Source: Arthrobacter crystallopoietes
GTDB taxonomy: Bacteria > Actinomycetota > Actinomycetes > Actinomycetales > Micrococcaceae
Length of the DNA: 64,000 nt
Assembly (NCBI RefSeq): GCF_017603825.1
Contig: NZ_CP072014.1
Coordinates: 1,426,001-1,490,000, forward strand
Reading direction: 5' to 3'
A program made the position numbers and the translations under genes. The notes under the pieces were generated by a model that saw only the letters and a program-made list of their open reading frames with translations, ran no database searches and was not told the origin of the DNA. Below, piece by piece: positions 33,919 through 42,050 of the stretch; the first letter of the stretch is position 1; every line of letters begins with the position of its first letter.

Positions 33919-35328
33919 TTATTCCCTTACCAGTTCCAGGACGGTGTCCCGGACCTTGTCCAGTGTTGCGGTGTCGGTGGCTTCTGCGTTCAGGCGCAGG
34001 AAGGGTTCGGTGTTGGACGGGCGGAGGTTGAACCACCAGGAGCCGTCGCGGGCGGTGAAGGTCACGCCGTCGAGTTCGTCGATGTCCACGTCCTCGCCGG
34101 CAAACCGGTTGCGGACGCGGCCGACGGCGGCGTCCTTGTCCTCGATCTTCGAGTTGATCTCGCCGGAGGAAACGTACGGCTCGTACTCGTGCGCCAGGGC
34201 CGAGAGCGGCGTCCCCTGTTCGCCGAGGGCAGCCAGGACGTGCATCGCGGCGAGCATGCCGGTGTCGGCGTTGAAGAAGTCGCGGAAGTAGTAGTGCGCG
34301 GAGTGCTCGCCGCCGAATACGGCGCCCTCGGCGGCCATGACGGCCTTGATGAAGGAATGCCCCACCCGGGTGCGCACGGCGCGGCCGCCGTCGGCGGCGA
34401 CGAGTTCGGGCACGGCGCGGGAGGTGATCAGGTTGTGGATGATGACCGGGGTGTCCTCGCCGGCGGCCTTGGCGCGGGCGATTTCGCGGCGGGCCACGAG
34501 CGCGGTGACGGCGGAGGGGGAGACCGGGTTGCCGGTCTCGTCGATCACGAAGCAGCGGTCCGCGTCGCCGTCGAACGCCAGGCCGATGTCCGCGCCGTGC
34601 GCGACGACGGCGGCCTGCAGGTCGCGCAGGTTTTCCGGTTCCAGCGGGTTGGCCGGATGGTTCGGGAACGTGCCGTCGAGCTCGAAGTACAGCTCGACGA
34701 TTTCCAGCGGCAGGGCCGGAAGCACGCCGTCGCCCAGGACTGCGGGGGTGGTGAGCCCGGCCATGCCGTTGCCCGCGTCGACCACCACCTTCAGCGGCCG
34801 GGAACCGGTCAGGTCCACCAGGGAGCGCAGGTAGCCGGCGTAGTCGGCCAGCACGTCCTGTTCGCTGCGCGTGCCGGGGGCGGAGGCGGGGATGCCGTCG
34901 GCGAGGTAGCGGGCGGCGGTGTCGCGGATCTCGAACAAGCCGGTGTCGGAGGAGACCGGGACGGCGCCGGGCAGGGCCATTTTCATGCCGTTGTATTCGG
35001 CCGGGTTGTGCGAGGCGGTGAAGACCACACCGGCCGCGGACAGCGTGCCGCAGGCGAAGTAGAGCTCGTCCGTGGAGATCAGGCCCAGCATCTTCGGGTT
35101 CGCCCCGCGGGCCGCGGCACCGCGGGCGAAGGCCTCGGCGAATTCGGGGGAGGACGGGCGCATGTCGCCGCCTACCAGGACGGTCTGACCGGCCAGTCCG
35201 AGGACGTCCACGAACGCGGCGCCGGTGGCCTCCACCGTGGCCGCGGTAATCGTTTTGCCGACGATGCCGCGCACGTCGTACGCCTTGAAGGACTCCTGGA
35301 AAGAAACACTAAGATCGAGACTCGTCAC
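33919..35328 (-). CDS. manB: Phosphomannomutase/phosphoglucomutase
   Basis: 469 aa alpha-D-phosphohexomutase with four domains. The phosphoserine is Ser106 in TASHNPAEYNG, the metal loop is DGDADRC, and the sugar-binding GGEHSAHYYF and phosphate-binding RPSNTEPFLR are present. Interconverts hexose 1- and 6-phosphates for cell-surface sugar synthesis; manno versus gluco preference cannot be fixed from sequence. The start is GTG at 35328, with TAAGCT exactly 6 nt upstream (leaderless). Confidence 0.92.
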   Translation of the reverse strand: MTSLDLSVSFQESFKAYDVRGIVGKTITAATVEATGAAFVDVLGLAGQTVLVGGDMRPSSPEFAEAFARGAAARGANPKMLGLISTDELYFACGTLSAAGVVFTASHNPAEYNGMKMALPGAVPVSSDTGLFEIRDTAARYLADGIPASAPGTRSEQDVLADYAGYLRSLVDLTGSRPLKVVVDAGNGMAGLTTPAVLGDGVLPALPLEIVELYFELDGTFPNHPANPLEPENLRDLQAAVVAHGADIGLAFDGDADRCFVIDETGNPVSPSAVTALVARREIARAKAAGEDTPVIIHNLITSRAVPELVAADGGRAVRTRVGHSFIKAVMAAEGAVFGGEHSAHYYFRDFFNADTGMLAAMHVLAALGEQGTPLSALAHEYEPYVSSGEINSKIEDKDAAVGRVRNRFAGEDVDIDELDGVTFTARDGSWWFNLRPSNTEPFLRLNAEATDTATLDKVRDTVLELVRE

Positions 35329-35398
35329 CGCCCTAGCTTATAAGGAACCCCTGTGGATAACCGACAGGACTGTCAGGCGCGGCTGTAATACTGGGGTA

Positions 35399-37561
35399 AT
35401 GGCTGATTTGCAGAGCATGACCGGACAGGTAACCGACCTTCGGGAAGAAGCAACCGAAATCCTCCGCCGGCTGGTGGGAAATCCGGAGGCGCAGTTCCAC
35501 TCGGGGCAGTTCGAGGCTGTGGAAGCTCTGGTTGCCGGTGGCCGGCGAGCGCTGGTGGTCCAGCGGACAGGCTGGGGAAAGTCCGCCGTCTACTTCGTGG
35601 CAAGCCTGCTGCTGCGTGCCCGGGGCGCCGGGCCGACCCTGATCGTCTCCCCGCTGCTCGCGCTGATGCGGGACCAGGTCTCCGCGGCCGAACGCGCCGG
35701 GGTCCGCGCCGCCGCCATCAACTCGGCCAACCAGTTGGAATGGGACGATATCCGCGCCAAACTGGCGGGCAACAGCGTGGATGTCCTGCTGGTCTCCCCG
35801 GAGCGGCTGAACAATCCGCGGTTCCGGGATGAACAGTTGCCGGAACTGATCCGCAGTTCGGGCCTGCTGGTGATCGATGAGGCGCACTGCATCTCGGACT
35901 GGGGCCATGATTTCCGCCCCGACTACCGGCGCATCCGGGACCTGATTGAGCAGCTGCCCGCATCCGTGCCCGTACTGGCCACTACCGCGACCGCAAACTC
36001 GCGCGTGGTCCATGACATCGAAGAACAGCTCGGGGCCGCGGCCCTTGCCGGTGACGTTGCTGCCGGCGGACGGGTGCTGACCATCCGCGGTCCGCTGGCC
36101 AGGGAATCGCTGCGGCTGGGGGTGCTGCGCCTGCCCAATGCAAGGGCACGGCTGGGCTGGCTGCTGACGCATCTGCACGAGCTGCCCGGCAGCGGCATCA
36201 TCTACGCCCTGACCGTTTCCAACGCCGAGGATACCGCCCGGCTGCTGCGCGAAGCGGGCCACGAAGTGCTCGCCTACACCGGCCGGACGGACCCGGCAGA
36301 CCGCGAGGCTGCCGAGGCTGCGCTGAAAGACAACCGGGTCAAGGCACTGGTCGCCACCAGCGCCCTGGGCATGGGGTTCGACAAACCGGACCTAGGATTC
36401 GTGGTGCACCTCGGGGCGCCGTCGTCACCGGTGGCGTACTACCAGCAGGTTGGCCGCGCTGGCCGTGGAACGCCGAACGCTGATGTCTTGCTGCTGCCCG
36501 GCCGCGAAGACCGCGACATTTGGGAGTACTTCGCCACCGCGTCCATGCCGAACGAGGACACCGCGCTGGCAGTGCTTCGGGAACTGGCGCAGCCCGGGAC
36601 AGTCCTGTCCACCGCGGCGTTGGAAACCCGCGTCAATCTCAAGCGCTCCCCGCTGGAGCTGCTGCTCAAGGTGCTGGCCGTGGACGGGGCCGTGCAGCGG
36701 GTTTCGGGCGGCTGGGAAGGCACCGGACAGCCCTGGGATTATGACCGCGAGCGCTACGAGCGAATTGCCAAGGCCCGCGTCGCCGAGCAGAACTCCATGC
36801 TGGACTACGAGAGCACCACCGGCTGCAGGATGGAATTCCTGTCCCGCGAGCTGGATGATCCTGCGGCGGCACCGTGCGGCCGCTGCGACAACTGCGCCGG
36901 CCGCTGGTACGCAGAATCGGTGGCCGAGTCTGCCACCCAAAGCGCCGATGCGGCGCTGCACCGGGTGGGCGTCGAACTGGATCCGCGTGCCATGTGGCCC
37001 ACCGGCATGAACCGGCTGGGTGTGGAAGTCAAAGGAAAGATCGGACCGGCGGAAGCGAACCTGCCCGGACGTGCGTTGGCCCGCCTGACGGATCTGGGCT
37101 GGGGCGGAAAACTGCGCGAGTTGTTGTCCGAACAGACACCGGACCAACCGCTGGACCAACTGACCCTCCAGGCCTGCGTCCGAGTGCTCGCGGAATGGGG
37201 CTGGGCCCAGCGGCCCGTCGCGGTGGTCAGCGTGCCGTCCCGGACCCGCCCGCAACTGGTCGGGTCGCTGGCCGAGGGCTTGGCCAGCATCGGGCGGATG
37301 CCCTACCTGGGCGCTCTGTCCATGTCCGGCGGTGGTCCGAAGAGCGGTCCGGGCGGCAACAGCGCGTACCGCTTGGCCGACGTCTGGGACCAGTTCGATG
37401 TGCCGGCCGGTGGAGCCGAATGGTTGGCGGACAACCCGGGGCCGGTTCTGCTGGTGGATGATCTGGCCGACAGCCGGTGGACCGTGACGGTTGCCGGCCG
37501 CACGTTGCGCCGGGCCGGAGCCGAAGCCGTGCTGCCGTTCGCGCTGGCCCTGAAGGCCTGA
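35399..37561 (+). CDS. recQ: RecQ-family DNA helicase with C-terminal phosphoribosyltransferase-like domain
   Basis: 720 aa. Helicase core with Walker A QRTGWGKS (about 55-62), DEAH (160-163) and QQVGRAGRG motif VI; a RecQ-C-terminal zinc site with CRMEF and CGRCDNC; then about 200 residues ending in VLLVDDLADSRWTVTVAGRTL, which resembles a ComF-type PRPP-binding loop. A typical loop has DDVxTTGxT; here it reads DDLADSRWT, so PRPP binding is doubtful. The start is ATG at 35399. TAATAC lies 7 nt upstream, preceded by a partial PafBC-type element (TGTCAGGC at 35371-35378). It is divergent from manB. Confidence 0.88.
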   Translation: MADLQSMTGQVTDLREEATEILRRLVGNPEAQFHSGQFEAVEALVAGGRRALVVQRTGWGKSAVYFVASLLLRARGAGPTLIVSPLLALMRDQVSAAERAGVRAAAINSANQLEWDDIRAKLAGNSVDVLLVSPERLNNPRFRDEQLPELIRSSGLLVIDEAHCISDWGHDFRPDYRRIRDLIEQLPASVPVLATTATANSRVVHDIEEQLGAAALAGDVAAGGRVLTIRGPLARESLRLGVLRLPNARARLGWLLTHLHELPGSGIIYALTVSNAEDTARLLREAGHEVLAYTGRTDPADREAAEAALKDNRVKALVATSALGMGFDKPDLGFVVHLGAPSSPVAYYQQVGRAGRGTPNADVLLLPGREDRDIWEYFATASMPNEDTALAVLRELAQPGTVLSTAALETRVNLKRSPLELLLKVLAVDGAVQRVSGGWEGTGQPWDYDRERYERIAKARVAEQNSMLDYESTTGCRMEFLSRELDDPAAAPCGRCDNCAGRWYAESVAESATQSADAALHRVGVELDPRAMWPTGMNRLGVEVKGKIGPAEANLPGRALARLTDLGWGGKLRELLSEQTPDQPLDQLTLQACVRVLAEWGWAQRPVAVVSVPSRTRPQLVGSLAEGLASIGRMPYLGALSMSGGGPKSGPGGNSAYRLADVWDQFDVPAGGAEWLADNPGPVLLVDDLADSRWTVTVAGRTLRRAGAEAVLPFALALKA

Positions 37562-37643
37562 TGCCGCGGGACTGAGCAGGCTCCCGCCCGGCCGCCGGGC
37601 GGGCACCGGCCACGGACCCTGCGGAAATACAATGCGGAAACGC

Positions 37644-37681
37644 AAAAGGCCCCTGCGGTTCCTCGCGGAACTGCAGGGGCC
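37644..37681 (-). terminator. Hairpin terminator after tRNA-Ser(GCT)
   Basis: GGCCCCTGCAGTTCC pairs with GGAACCGCAGGGGCC (minus strand, one mismatch, loop GCGA) followed by TTTTGCGTTT. It terminates the tRNA and, from the other side, may serve recQ. Confidence 0.85.
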
Positions 37682-37686
37682 AAACG

Positions 37687-37775
37687 CGGAGACGGGGGGA
37701 TTTGAACCCCCGGTCGAGTTTAACCCCGACCCTTCATTAGCAGTGAAGTCCATTCGGCCGCTCTGGCACGTCTCC
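37687..37775 (-). tRNA. tRNA-Ser (anticodon GCT)
   Basis: 89-nt minus-strand class II tRNA: acceptor GGAGACG/CGTCTCC, anticodon stem CTTCA/TGAAG with loop CTGCTAA (anticodon GCT, reads AGC/AGU), long variable arm, T arm GGTTCAAATCC. CCA is not encoded. Confidence 0.95.
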
Positions 37776-37869
37776 AAGATGCTGTTGCCAGCCCATCAAG
37801 ATTACCCAGATAACCGGGCCAGATCAAAACGGGCGCCAACAGGCGGTCTCCGCCGCCGTGCTCCAGGCA

Positions 37870-39945
37870 TCAATCGGTGAGCGCGTTCCACAAAAAGGTG
37901 TTGGACAGCGTCTGCAGGCGGGCGGCCTGTTTATTGTCGCTGGCACCGGCGTGGCCGCCTTCGAGCGCTTCGTGGAACCAGACATTCTGCACACCCATGG
38001 CCCGCATCCGGGCCGCCATCTTCCGCGCCTGCACCGGTCCGACCCGGTCATCCGAGGTTGCCGTCCAGATCAAGGTGTCCGGGTAGTCGGTTCCCGGCTC
38101 GAGCAGGTGGTACGGCGAGAACGTGCGGATAAAGTCCCACTGGGCCGGGTCCTCCGGGTCGCCGTATTCGGCAATCCACGAGTACCCCGCGGACAGCTTC
38201 GTGTAGCGGGCCATATCCAGCAGCGGTACCCCGCAGGAGACCGCCCCGAACAGATGCGGGTACCGGGTGAGCATGTTCCCCACCAACAGCCCGCCGTTGG
38301 AACCGCCCGAGCAGCCCAGACGCTCCCGCCGGGTCACGCCGCGGTCCATCAGATCCTGCGCGACGGCCGCGAAATCCTCGTAGGCGCGGTGCCGGTTTGC
38401 CTGCAGTGCGGCGCGGTGCCAGGACGGGCCATACTCGCCGCCGCCTCGGATGTTGGCGAGCACGTACACTCCGCCGCGTCCGTCTGCTGTGCGCGGCTGC
38501 AGCCAGGCCCGCCCGACGGTTCCGCTGTAGGCGGGCGTCCTGCTAACCTCGAACCCGCCGTAACCCGAGAGCAGCGTGGGATTGCCGCCGTCGTACGTAA
38601 GGTCTCTGGGCCCCACTTGGAAGTACGGGATCTTGGTGCCGTCCTTGGACACGGCGAAATGCTGCTCCACCGTGTGGCCGGAGGCATCAAAGAACGACGG
38701 CGACGACTTCACCGCCGTCGCCGGCCCGCCTGAAACGGTGCCGCGGGAGAGCGTGGACGGCGTGAGGAAACCCGTGGCCACCAGCCAGTAGTCGTCGCTG
38801 TCCTCATCGTCCACGGCCGAGGCATCCACCGAGTGCAGCGGCGGGCAGGCGTCGAGTTCTGCTGACGTCCAGTCTTTCGCCGGGTCCAGGACCAGCACCT
38901 GCGAGGAGACGTCCTGCAGCAGGTTCAGCAGCAGGAAGTTCTGCGTCCAGCTCCAGGACTGCAGCGAGGTGCCGGCATCCGGCGTGAAGAGCGCGATGAG
39001 GTCGCGCCCGCCGGCGAGGAAAGCTTCGAGCCCGACCGCCAGCAGCGAGCCCGCCGGATAAGTGGTGCCGGTGCCGGAAGGCTGCCAGTCGGTCTGCGGG
39101 CGCAGGGTCAGCCACTGTTTGTGGAGGCCGACTTCCACGTCCGTGGGCACGTCGATGGGCAGCCATCCGCCGTCGCGCCTGAGGTAGTTGCGGTAGTTGA
39201 AGAAGTCGATCACGTCTACCGCGATCTCGCGCTCGAATCCGGGTGTGGAATCGTGGACGGCCTGCGCCAGCATATGCTCGGCGGGCACCTCGAAGTACGG
39301 TTCGGCGTCCGCCAGGCTCTGGCCGCGGCGTAGGATGCGGCTGGTGCGCGGGTAGGAGGACGTGGTCATGCTGCCGGGTCCGAAGTCCGTTCCGAGCAGG
39401 ATGGTGTCCTCGTCCAGCCAGCTGGCGTAGGTCTTGGCTGCCGGAATCTCGAAGCCGCCGTCCACGAAGCTGCGGGTTTCGACGTCGAACTCGCGCAGCG
39501 TGACCGCGTCCCCGCCGTCGGGGGAGAGCCGCAGCAGCGCGCGCCGGTAGCTGGTGCCGTCCGCGGGGCGGAGGAACTGCGAACCGGCGAAGACCCATTC
39601 CGTACCTTCGGCCGCGGCCAGCGCGTCGACGTCGAGCAAAACGTCCCACTCGGGCGAGTCCTGCAGGTAGCTCTCCCACGTGGTACGGCGCCAGAGGCCG
39701 CGGGGGTTCGTCTTGTCCCGCCAGAAGTTGTAGTAGAAGTTGCCCCGCTTGGTGACGGCCGGAATGCGGTCTTCCGAGTCCAGTACCTCAAGCACGCTTT
39801 GCTCCAGTTGAAGGAACTTCTCGTCTACCAGCTTGGCTTGGGTACGGGCGTTCTGGTCGCGGACCCAGTCCAGCGGTTTCTCGCCGTAAATGTCTTCGAG
39901 CCAGCGGAATTCGTCGTCGGGCAGGTGGGTAGGCTCCTGAGTCAT
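37870..39945 (-). CDS. Prolyl oligopeptidase family serine peptidase (S9)
   Basis: 691 aa. An N-terminal beta-propeller region (about 60-420) precedes an alpha/beta-hydrolase domain. The nucleophile lies in GCSGGSNGGLL, the acid in TSDDRVGPVQARK and the histidine in EGGHAGAS. The enzyme cleaves short peptides, usually after proline. No signal peptide is visible, so it is probably cytoplasmic. The ATG at 39945 has TAGGAT exactly 7 nt upstream (leaderless). Confidence 0.9.
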   Translation of the reverse strand: MTQEPTHLPDDEFRWLEDIYGEKPLDWVRDQNARTQAKLVDEKFLQLEQSVLEVLDSEDRIPAVTKRGNFYYNFWRDKTNPRGLWRRTTWESYLQDSPEWDVLLDVDALAAAEGTEWVFAGSQFLRPADGTSYRRALLRLSPDGGDAVTLREFDVETRSFVDGGFEIPAAKTYASWLDEDTILLGTDFGPGSMTTSSYPRTSRILRRGQSLADAEPYFEVPAEHMLAQAVHDSTPGFEREIAVDVIDFFNYRNYLRRDGGWLPIDVPTDVEVGLHKQWLTLRPQTDWQPSGTGTTYPAGSLLAVGLEAFLAGGRDLIALFTPDAGTSLQSWSWTQNFLLLNLLQDVSSQVLVLDPAKDWTSAELDACPPLHSVDASAVDDEDSDDYWLVATGFLTPSTLSRGTVSGGPATAVKSSPSFFDASGHTVEQHFAVSKDGTKIPYFQVGPRDLTYDGGNPTLLSGYGGFEVSRTPAYSGTVGRAWLQPRTADGRGGVYVLANIRGGGEYGPSWHRAALQANRHRAYEDFAAVAQDLMDRGVTRRERLGCSGGSNGGLLVGNMLTRYPHLFGAVSCGVPLLDMARYTKLSAGYSWIAEYGDPEDPAQWDFIRTFSPYHLLEPGTDYPDTLIWTATSDDRVGPVQARKMAARMRAMGVQNVWFHEALEGGHAGASDNKQAARLQTLSNTFLWNALTD

Positions 39946-40053
39946 GCTTCCCATCCTAGGCAAGGTCGGGCAATCGGGCCGTCGCGGCCTGGTGGGAGCA
40001 GCCGGGAGGGGCCCGGAGCGGGCCGATGCCCGGGCCCGGTTACGCTAGAAGGC

Positions 40054-42033
40054 ATGGAATCTCAGCGCGGCTATCGGGTGGCAGTCGTGGGCGCGGGCCC
40101 ACGCGGGACCTCCGTGCTGGAACGCTTGGTGGCCAATCACCGGGACCGTGGCGAGACCGGCCGAGTGCACATCCACCTCATCGATCCGTACCCGCCGGGC
40201 CCCGGCCATGTCTGGCGTGCCGGCCAGTCCCGCCTGTTCCTGATGAACACTCCCTCGCTCTTTCCCACCGTGGTGCCGACCGGGGAACTGGGAGCCGCAG
40301 CGGTGGCCGGAATGTCTTTTGAGGGATGGCGGTCCGCCGTCGTTGCCGGGAGCATCAGCGATGTCCCGCCGGAGGACGTAGACGAGGCCCGGTCGCTCAC
40401 GGCCTCGGACTTCCCCAGCCGGACACTGTACGGAAGGTACCTGGCCTGGACGTTCGCCCGGTTGAACGAGGCGGCCGGAAACCATGTGGTGGTCCACGTC
40501 CACGCGACCGAGGCCACCCACCTGCACCGGCTCGACGGGACCAGCCGGTTGGCCCTCGCGGACGGCACCACCTTGGATGCGGACGCCGTGGTACTGGCGC
40601 TGGGGCATTTGCCTGCCGCGCTGAACCCGGAACAGCAGAACCTGCAGGACGAAGCCGCGCGGTACGGCCTGCACTACCTGCCGCCGAATGTGCCGGCGGA
40701 CCTCGACTTCAGCCGCATCCCGGCCGGCCGCACCATGCTGGTCCGCGGCATGGGCCTGAACTTCTTTGACGTGATGATCCAGCTGACCCAAGGCCGGGGC
40801 GGATCGTTCCTGCCGGCGTCGGACACTGAACCCATGCGGTACGTACCCTCCGGCAAGGAGCCCAAGCTGGTGGCCGGTTCCCGCCGCGGCACCCCGTACC
40901 GTGCCAAGGCGAGGCTGCAGACGTACCTTCCCACCGGCGTCGAACTTCGCTATTTCACGCCGTCCGCCGCGCGGCTCTTCGCGGACGCCGGTGTGCAGCC
41001 GGGTTTCGACCACGACCTGTGGCCGCTGCTGCAGCGTGACGTACTGTGGACGTACTATGCCACGCTGGCGAGGGTGGAGCCCGGGAGCATCAACGGGAAT
41101 CCGCGCCAGTTCCTTGCCGGGCTTCAGGAGCTGCTGGACCAGAAAACCGTTCCCGGCAGCCCGACCCTGCGCAACCGTATCCGCGGGTACCTGGACGAAC
41201 ATATTGAGCCCGGAAGGCTGCTGGACGTCGAGGCGCTGGCCAGACCTTTCGCCGGACGGAAGTTCGCCTCCGCGCAGGAGTACCAGCAAGCCATGGTGGC
41301 TTATCTAGAGGCAGATGCGGCCGGCTCGGCGCTGGGCGAGGACGACCCGTTGAAGATGGCCATCGGAGCGCTGAACGCGGGGCGCAGTCTGCTCAAGGAG
41401 ATTGTGGCCGACGGCGGACTGACCGATGAGTCCTGGCTCGCCGAGCTGCGTGGCTGGTTCGAACCGCTGGTGGAAGGCCTCGCGAGCGGGCCCCCGGCCC
41501 TGCGGATCGAGCAGTTGGCGGCGCTCGCCCGCGCCGGAATCGTCGAGTTCGTGGGACCGGACCCGCAGTTCGAGGTGGATCCGGAGACCGGAAGGTTCCG
41601 CGCCACGTCGCCTTGGGTTGACGGCGCGGCGTACTCCGCGACGTATCTGATGGAAGCCATGATGCCGGCCAACCGGGTGGCGCAGAACCGCTCCGCGCTG
41701 CTGCGCCACCTGCTGGAGGCCGGGCTGGTCCGGCCCAAGCAGATGCTCGGTGCCGAAGGGGCGCCGGTTCCGACGTCGGGGTTGGATGTCACCCGGCCGC
41801 CGTACCGCCCCATCGGGGTCAACGGCCGGCCCGTGGAGAACCTCTACGTGCTGGGACTGCAGCTGTCCTCGGTGCAGTGGGGGACATCCATTGCCGCGGA
41901 AGCCGGTGCGCCGGTGCGCCAGGGCAGCCGCACCCTGAAGGACGCGGACGATATTGCGCGCGCCATTCTGGACGCGGCCAAGCCCTCCGGTGCCGCCCGG
42001 GCAAAGGCTGGCTCTGCCGCGGGCGCCGCCTGA
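40054..42033 (+). CDS. FAD/NAD(P)-binding protein
   Basis: 659 aa. An N-terminal dinucleotide-binding motif VAVVGAGPRGTS with NAD_binding_9-like features (HVWRAGQSRLFLMNTPS, ALGHLPA, RGMGLNFFDVMI) identifies a family of large flavin-dependent proteins with no known substrate. The C-terminal third (from about 400) is helical, and YVLGLQLSSVQWGTSIAAEAG closes the flavin site. It is probably cytoplasmic. The ATG at 40054 has TACGCT 7 nt upstream (leaderless). It is divergent from the S9 peptidase gene. Confidence 0.75.
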   Translation: MESQRGYRVAVVGAGPRGTSVLERLVANHRDRGETGRVHIHLIDPYPPGPGHVWRAGQSRLFLMNTPSLFPTVVPTGELGAAAVAGMSFEGWRSAVVAGSISDVPPEDVDEARSLTASDFPSRTLYGRYLAWTFARLNEAAGNHVVVHVHATEATHLHRLDGTSRLALADGTTLDADAVVLALGHLPAALNPEQQNLQDEAARYGLHYLPPNVPADLDFSRIPAGRTMLVRGMGLNFFDVMIQLTQGRGGSFLPASDTEPMRYVPSGKEPKLVAGSRRGTPYRAKARLQTYLPTGVELRYFTPSAARLFADAGVQPGFDHDLWPLLQRDVLWTYYATLARVEPGSINGNPRQFLAGLQELLDQKTVPGSPTLRNRIRGYLDEHIEPGRLLDVEALARPFAGRKFASAQEYQQAMVAYLEADAAGSALGEDDPLKMAIGALNAGRSLLKEIVADGGLTDESWLAELRGWFEPLVEGLASGPPALRIEQLAALARAGIVEFVGPDPQFEVDPETGRFRATSPWVDGAAYSATYLMEAMMPANRVAQNRSALLRHLLEAGLVRPKQMLGAEGAPVPTSGLDVTRPPYRPIGVNGRPVENLYVLGLQLSSVQWGTSIAAEAGAPVRQGSRTLKDADDIARAILDAAKPSGAARAKAGSAAGAA

Positions 42034-42050
42034 CAGGTTTCCTCCCGCCC

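Noticed and set aside
35225-35398. Upstream extension of recQ and similar extensions of metB and the FAD/NAD-binding gene
   Set aside because: They run antisense through the neighbouring genes, and each gene has a start placed correctly behind a -10 hexamer.
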